Assembly (NCBI GenBank): GCA_001701295.1
Contig: DAAV01000087.1
Span: 1-10,221, forward strand
DNA length: 10,221 bases
Direction: 5' to 3'
Source: Bacteroidales bacterium H10
GTDB lineage: Bacteria > Bacteroidota > Bacteroidia > Bacteroidales > Muribaculaceae
A model generated the notes under the pieces. It was not told the origin of the DNA. It saw only the letters and a program-made list of their open reading frames with translations, and did no database searches. The position numbers and the translations under genes are program-made. This document shows, piece after piece, positions 8,268-10,221 of the stretch; the stretch's first letter is position 1; each line of letters begins with the position of its first letter.

Positions 8268-8298
8268 CAAAGATAGCAAAAAACTGCGCCATATGCAA
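8268..8298 (-). promoter_or_regulatory. Sigma-ABfr-type promoter of the Crp/Fnr gene
   Basis: On the minus strand TTG (8298-8296) is followed by exactly 20 bases and then TATCTTTG (8275-8268). This fits the Bacteroides consensus TTG-N19-21-TAnnTTTG. Transcription should begin near 8262, leaving a leader of about 30-35 bases before the ATG at 8229. It lies only about 50 bases after the glycosyltransferase stop codon, so the regulator can be expressed independently. Confidence 0.82.
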
Positions 8299-8325
8299 GC
8301 CCGACGCTGTAAATCAGGTTGAGTG

Positions 8326-8339
8326 GACGCCGTGGCGTC
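8326..8339. promoter_or_regulatory. Palindrome between glycosyltransferase and regulator
   Basis: GACGCC (8326-8331) and GGCGTC (8334-8339) form a perfect inverted repeat with a two-base centre. It sits 11 bases past the glycosyltransferase stop codon and 28 bases upstream of the -33 element of the regulator promoter. It has no T-tract, so terminator function is doubtful. An operator for the adjacent regulator is possible but unproven. Confidence 0.35.
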
Positions 8340-8349
8340 AGTTATATTC

Positions 8350-9090
8350 CTACCGCAGGTGGCGTCTGATGGCCCGGAATACAAACCCGATATGGTTCAG
8401 CAATGTGCGTGCCGCACCGTAATGTCTGCTCATTATGCGGTATCTCTCCCGTAAGGATTTCAGTTTGTTTTTGTCTGTCAGGCCGTCCGACAGGTAATCT
8501 ATGGCTATGAGTTCGAGATTCGTGCATCTTTCCACATTGGAGTTTTTTATGCACTTTATCGTCCAGTCATAGTCGGCCGAGAAACGGTAGTTCAGGTCAT
8601 ATTTCGGCGCGATCTCCCTGCGCACCATAAATGCCTGATGACAGATCAGCATGCCTTTGGCGAACGATTCGAGAGTGAGCAATGTCGGTGCTGTCAGATG
8701 CCGCTGGCCTATGATGTGTCTTCCGCGGTCCACTATCACCGTGTCGCCGTAGATTATGTCGTCTCCTTTGCGTGCCCTTTCCGAATATGCCGCCAGTATC
8801 TGTGGTGAGTGGAAAGTATCGCCGGCGTTAAGAAATATAAGGTATTTTCCGCGTGCGAGATCAATTCCCTTGTTCATTGCGTCGTAGAGACCGTTGTCTT
8901 TCTCGCTCAGTATTCTTGTGTCGGCGAATTGGCGGGCAACCGTAAGCGTACGGTCGGACGACGCCCCGTCCACGATAATATGTTCGAAATTACGGTATGT
9001 CTGTTCGGCTACAGATTCGAGAGTAGGCAAGATATTGTCCTCGGCATTATACGTGATGGTGATGATTGAAATAAGAGGTGAAGTTTCCAT
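8350..9090 (-). CDS. Family 2 glycosyltransferase (WcaE-like, GT-A fold)
   Basis: This 246-residue protein should transfer a sugar from a nucleotide-sugar donor to a glycan or lipid-linked acceptor at the inner face of the cytoplasmic membrane. The N-terminal GT-A signature is clear: ISIITITYNAE at 7-17, IIVDGASSDRT at 38-48, EKDNGLYDAMNKGI at 63-76, and the DxD-equivalent LNAGD at 87-91. CHQAFMVRR (150-158) and SADYDW (171-176) match the acceptor-side motifs of WcaE-type enzymes. The very basic C-terminus (FVFRAIRRHLR) may touch the membrane; no transmembrane segment is present. Length is normal for the group. The ATG start places the ISIITITYN strand a few residues in, as usual. It has no other polysaccharide genes around it in this window, so its product cannot be assigned; donor and acceptor are unknown. 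Confidence 0.92.
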   Translation of the reverse strand: METSPLISIITITYNAEDNILPTLESVAEQTYRNFEHIIVDGASSDRTLTVARQFADTRILSEKDNGLYDAMNKGIDLARGKYLIFLNAGDTFHSPQILAAYSERARKGDDIIYGDTVIVDRGRHIIGQRHLTAPTLLTLESFAKGMLICHQAFMVRREIAPKYDLNYRFSADYDWTIKCIKNSNVERCTNLELIAIDYLSDGLTDKNKLKSLRERYRIMSRHYGAARTLLNHIGFVFRAIRRHLR

Positions 9091-9110
9091 ATGCGATGCT
9101 GATTTTTTTA

Positions 9111-9118
9111 CAAAATTA
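9111..9118 (-). promoter_or_regulatory. Candidate -7 box for the glycosyltransferase gene
   Basis: The minus strand reads TAATTTTG at 9118-9111, matching TAnnTTTG, about 20 bases before the ATG at 9090. The -33 position holds GGTTA rather than TTG, so the promoter is weaker or activator-dependent if real. The leader would be only about 10-15 bases. Confidence 0.5.
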
Positions 9119-9149
9119 AAAAAAAGTCGAAATAAATAACCTTAAATAG

Positions 9150-9180
9150 TTGTAAGAATGAAGAAATAGGCTTAATTTTG
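9150..9180 (+). promoter_or_regulatory. Sigma-ABfr-type promoter of the ferredoxin gene
   Basis: TTG (9150-9152), a 20-base spacer and TAATTTTG (9173-9180) match the Bacteroides promoter consensus. Transcription should start near 9187. The leader of roughly 35 bases is strongly A/T-rich (AACTTTAAATTTAAAAAATC before the ATG), as in well-translated Bacteroidetes genes, and has no Shine-Dalgarno sequence. Confidence 0.82.
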
Positions 9181-9220
9181 TGCGAAATTTCTTTTTAACT
9201 AACTTTAAATTTAAAAAATC

Positions 9221-9388
9221 ATGGCTTACGTAATCACAGACAGATGCATCGCATGCGGTACATGCGAGTCAGTATGCCCGGTCGAGGCAATTTCAGCAGG
9301 TGACATCTATAAGATCGATCCCGACACATGCATCAGCTGCGGCAGCTGCGCTTCTGTTTGCCCCAACGACGCAATCGAAGAGGGCTGA
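9221..9388 (+). CDS. 2[4Fe-4S] ferredoxin
   Basis: This small 55-residue protein is a clostridial-type ferredoxin, a soluble low-potential electron carrier, expected to serve enzymes such as pyruvate:ferredoxin oxidoreductase or hydrogenase. It begins MAYVITDRCIACGTCESVCP. Two CxxCxxCxxxCP motifs are complete: C9, C12, C15, C19 and C37, C40, C43, C47. The two halves are an evident internal duplication, and the length is typical. The ATG follows an A-rich leader and a strong promoter. An intrinsic terminator follows the stop, so it is likely a single-gene transcript, divergent from the glycosyltransferase. All eight cluster ligands are present, so it should be functional. Confidence 0.96.
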   Translation: MAYVITDRCIACGTCESVCPVEAISAGDIYKIDPDTCISCGSCASVCPNDAIEEG

Positions 9389-9406
9389 CATTTGTAATTC
9401 AGCGAA

Positions 9407-9445
9407 AATATCGGCTGTCTTCGCAAGGGACAGCCATATTTTTTT
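9407..9445 (+). terminator. Intrinsic terminator after ferredoxin
   Basis: GGCTGTC (9413-9419) pairs with GACAGCC (9429-9435). Past a one-base bulge (C9412), AATAT (9407-9411) pairs with ATATT (9436-9440). A run of seven T residues (9439-9445) follows immediately. It lies about 20 bases after the ferredoxin stop codon, separating it from dut. Confidence 0.88.
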
Positions 9446-9479
9446 ATAAGAACACATCAAAGATTCACGTTAGATTGTT

Positions 9480-9494
9480 AGTTTCTTAGAAACT
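9480..9494. promoter_or_regulatory. Inverted repeat just upstream of dut
   Basis: AGTTTC (9480-9485) and GAAACT (9489-9494) form a perfect 6-bp inverted repeat around TTA, ending 17 bases before the dut start codon. It could be a leader hairpin limiting translation or an operator. No good TTG/TAnnTTTG pair is visible between 9446 and 9511, so the dut promoter is unassigned. Confidence 0.35.
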
Positions 9495-9511
9495 GTTTAA
9501 AACGTAAAGTC

Positions 9512-9958
9512 GTGGATAAAGTCAGCATCAAAGTCATAAACCGGAGTCACCATCCTCTCCCGGCCTACGGAACGTTCGAGGCCGCGGGAATGGATATCCG
9601 CGCATATCTGCCCGAAGGGCCCGTGACGCTAAGACCGCTTCAGCGTGCGCTGATCCCCACGGGACTGTATATGCAGCTTCCGTCCGGATATGAGTGTCAG
9701 ATTCGCCCGAGAAGCGGAATGGCGCTTAATTACGGCATAACCATAGCCAATTCTCCAGGCACGGTCGACGCCGACTACCGCGGAGAGATAGGAATCATTC
9801 TTATCAATCTCGGAGAAAATGATTTCACTGTCAATGACGGTGACCGTATATGCCAGATGGTAATCAAGCAGTACTCGCATGTCACCTGGGAACCGGTCGG
9901 GGAACTCGACCGCACTAAGAGAGAGGACGGCGCTTTCGGACATACTGGGAAAAATTAA
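9512..9958 (+). CDS. dut: Deoxyuridine 5'-triphosphate nucleotidohydrolase (dUTPase)
   Basis: This enzyme hydrolyses dUTP to dUMP and pyrophosphate, keeping uracil out of DNA and supplying dUMP for thymidylate synthesis; it acts as a cytosolic homotrimer with shared active sites. All five family motifs are present in the 148 residues: AGMDIR at 25-30; RPRSGMA at 65-71; GTVDADYRGE at 83-92, with the catalytic-type aspartate D86; GDRICQMV at 110-117; and the P-loop-like REDGAFGHTG at 137-146. Motif V has A141 where a glycine is usual. Length is normal for a trimeric dUTPase. The start is GTG at 9512: an in-frame stop lies at 9479-9481 and no ATG is available before motif I. The next gene starts 15 bases after the stop, suggesting co-transcription. 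Confidence 0.97.
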   Translation: MDKVSIKVINRSHHPLPAYGTFEAAGMDIRAYLPEGPVTLRPLQRALIPTGLYMQLPSGYECQIRPRSGMALNYGITIANSPGTVDADYRGEIGIILINLGENDFTVNDGDRICQMVIKQYSHVTWEPVGELDRTKREDGAFGHTGKN

Positions 9959-9973
9959 ATTTATCAATTGGAA

Positions 9974-10221
9974 TTGAGCAGGAAATCAGATATAAAACTG
10001 TCCCGGGCGGTGGCATGCCTTTTTTTCATGCAGCTGCTGCTTGTCTTGCTGTATGTCGGTACGGCAGGGGCTTCGCGCCGTAATGCGGCGCATAGCGGAG
10101 AGGATGCCTCGCGCAAGAAAGCGCGTTATTATTATTCGGCGGGAATGGTCGAACAGGCGCAGGGTAACGAGGATTCCGCCTATGAATATTTCAAGAAAGC
10201 GTATGCGGCCGATCCCGGTTA
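9974..10221 (+). CDS. Exported TPR protein (5' part only)
   Basis: The frame is open to the window end and continues beyond it. Only about 82 residues are visible. With a TTG start at 9974 the protein begins MSRKSDIKLSRAVACLFFMQ, a basic segment followed by a hydrophobic core and likely cleavage near TAGA-S, which is a convincing signal peptide. TTG at 9968, GTG at 10010 or ATG at 10028 are alternatives; the last would lose the basic N-terminal region. Residues about 49-82 (ARYYYSAGMVEQAQGNEDSA ... YFKKAYAADPG) read as a tetratricopeptide repeat, a helix-pair module for protein-protein contact. It lies in the same frame as dut, 15 bases after its stop codon. From general recollection, dut is followed by an exported TPR gene in other Bacteroidales. 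Its exact role is unknown. Confidence 0.78.
   Translation, partial: MSRKSDIKLSRAVACLFFMQLLLVLLYVGTAGASRRNAAHSGEDASRKKARYYYSAGMVEQAQGNEDSAYEYFKKAYAADPG

Noticed and set aside
8230..8298. N-terminal extension of the Crp/Fnr regulator from TTG at 8298
   Set aside because: The stretch contains the complete -33/-7 promoter, and the extra residues do not fit the family N-terminus.
9460..9487. TAGATTGT as a -7 box for dut
   Set aside because: It fails the TTTG part of TAnnTTTG and has no TTG at the right distance.
1..10221. CRISPR arrays, insertion sequences, phage genes, tRNA or rRNA
   Set aside because: No regularly spaced direct repeats, transposase or integrase motifs, or cloverleaf and rRNA-like sequences were seen on either strand.

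Overview
The window looks like the chromosome of a gut-type member of the Bacteroidales. The evidence is promoters of the TTG-N20-TAnnTTTG (sigma-ABfr) type, A/T-rich leaders without Shine-Dalgarno sequences, large secreted proteins with short C-terminal sorting-tail-like domains, and an M6 metalloprotease with a Bacteroidales-style propeptide. A Muribaculaceae-like lineage is my guess, but the family cannot be fixed from the sequence alone.

Layout. Positions 1-320 hold no convincing gene. They contain several small inverted repeats, including a GC-rich palindrome at 219-238 that looks like a dispersed intergenic repeat. A strong terminator (321-352) closes a minus-strand block of three exported proteins. 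In transcription order these are an M6 family metalloprotease (7349-5634), a 959-residue repeat protein built from alternating beta-type modules (5601-2722), and a 748-residue protein with a propeller-like N-terminal part, two fibronectin type III domains and a choice-of-anchor J (cleaved-adhesin-like) domain (2632-386). All three start with a signal peptide and end in a related short tail of about 35-65 residues, so they probably travel the same route to the cell surface or medium. A long stem-loop sits between the second and third genes.

Upstream, still on the minus strand, lie a Crp/Fnr family regulator (8229-7633) and a family 2 glycosyltransferase (9090-8350). The Crp/Fnr gene has a textbook promoter of its own, which shows that its real start is internal to the longest open frame. 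An A/T-rich divergent region (9091-9220) separates the glycosyltransferase from plus-strand genes: a 55-residue 2[4Fe-4S] ferredoxin with its own promoter and terminator, a dUTPase (dut, GTG start), and the beginning of an exported TPR protein that runs off the window.

How they work together. The plus-strand genes are core-type functions: electron transfer, nucleotide-pool sanitation and an envelope-associated TPR protein. The minus-strand block is an accessory secreted-protein cluster (protease plus two likely surface or binding proteins). The adjacent Crp/Fnr regulator may control that cluster, but this is inferred from position only. I see no phage, insertion sequence, CRISPR array, tRNA or rRNA.
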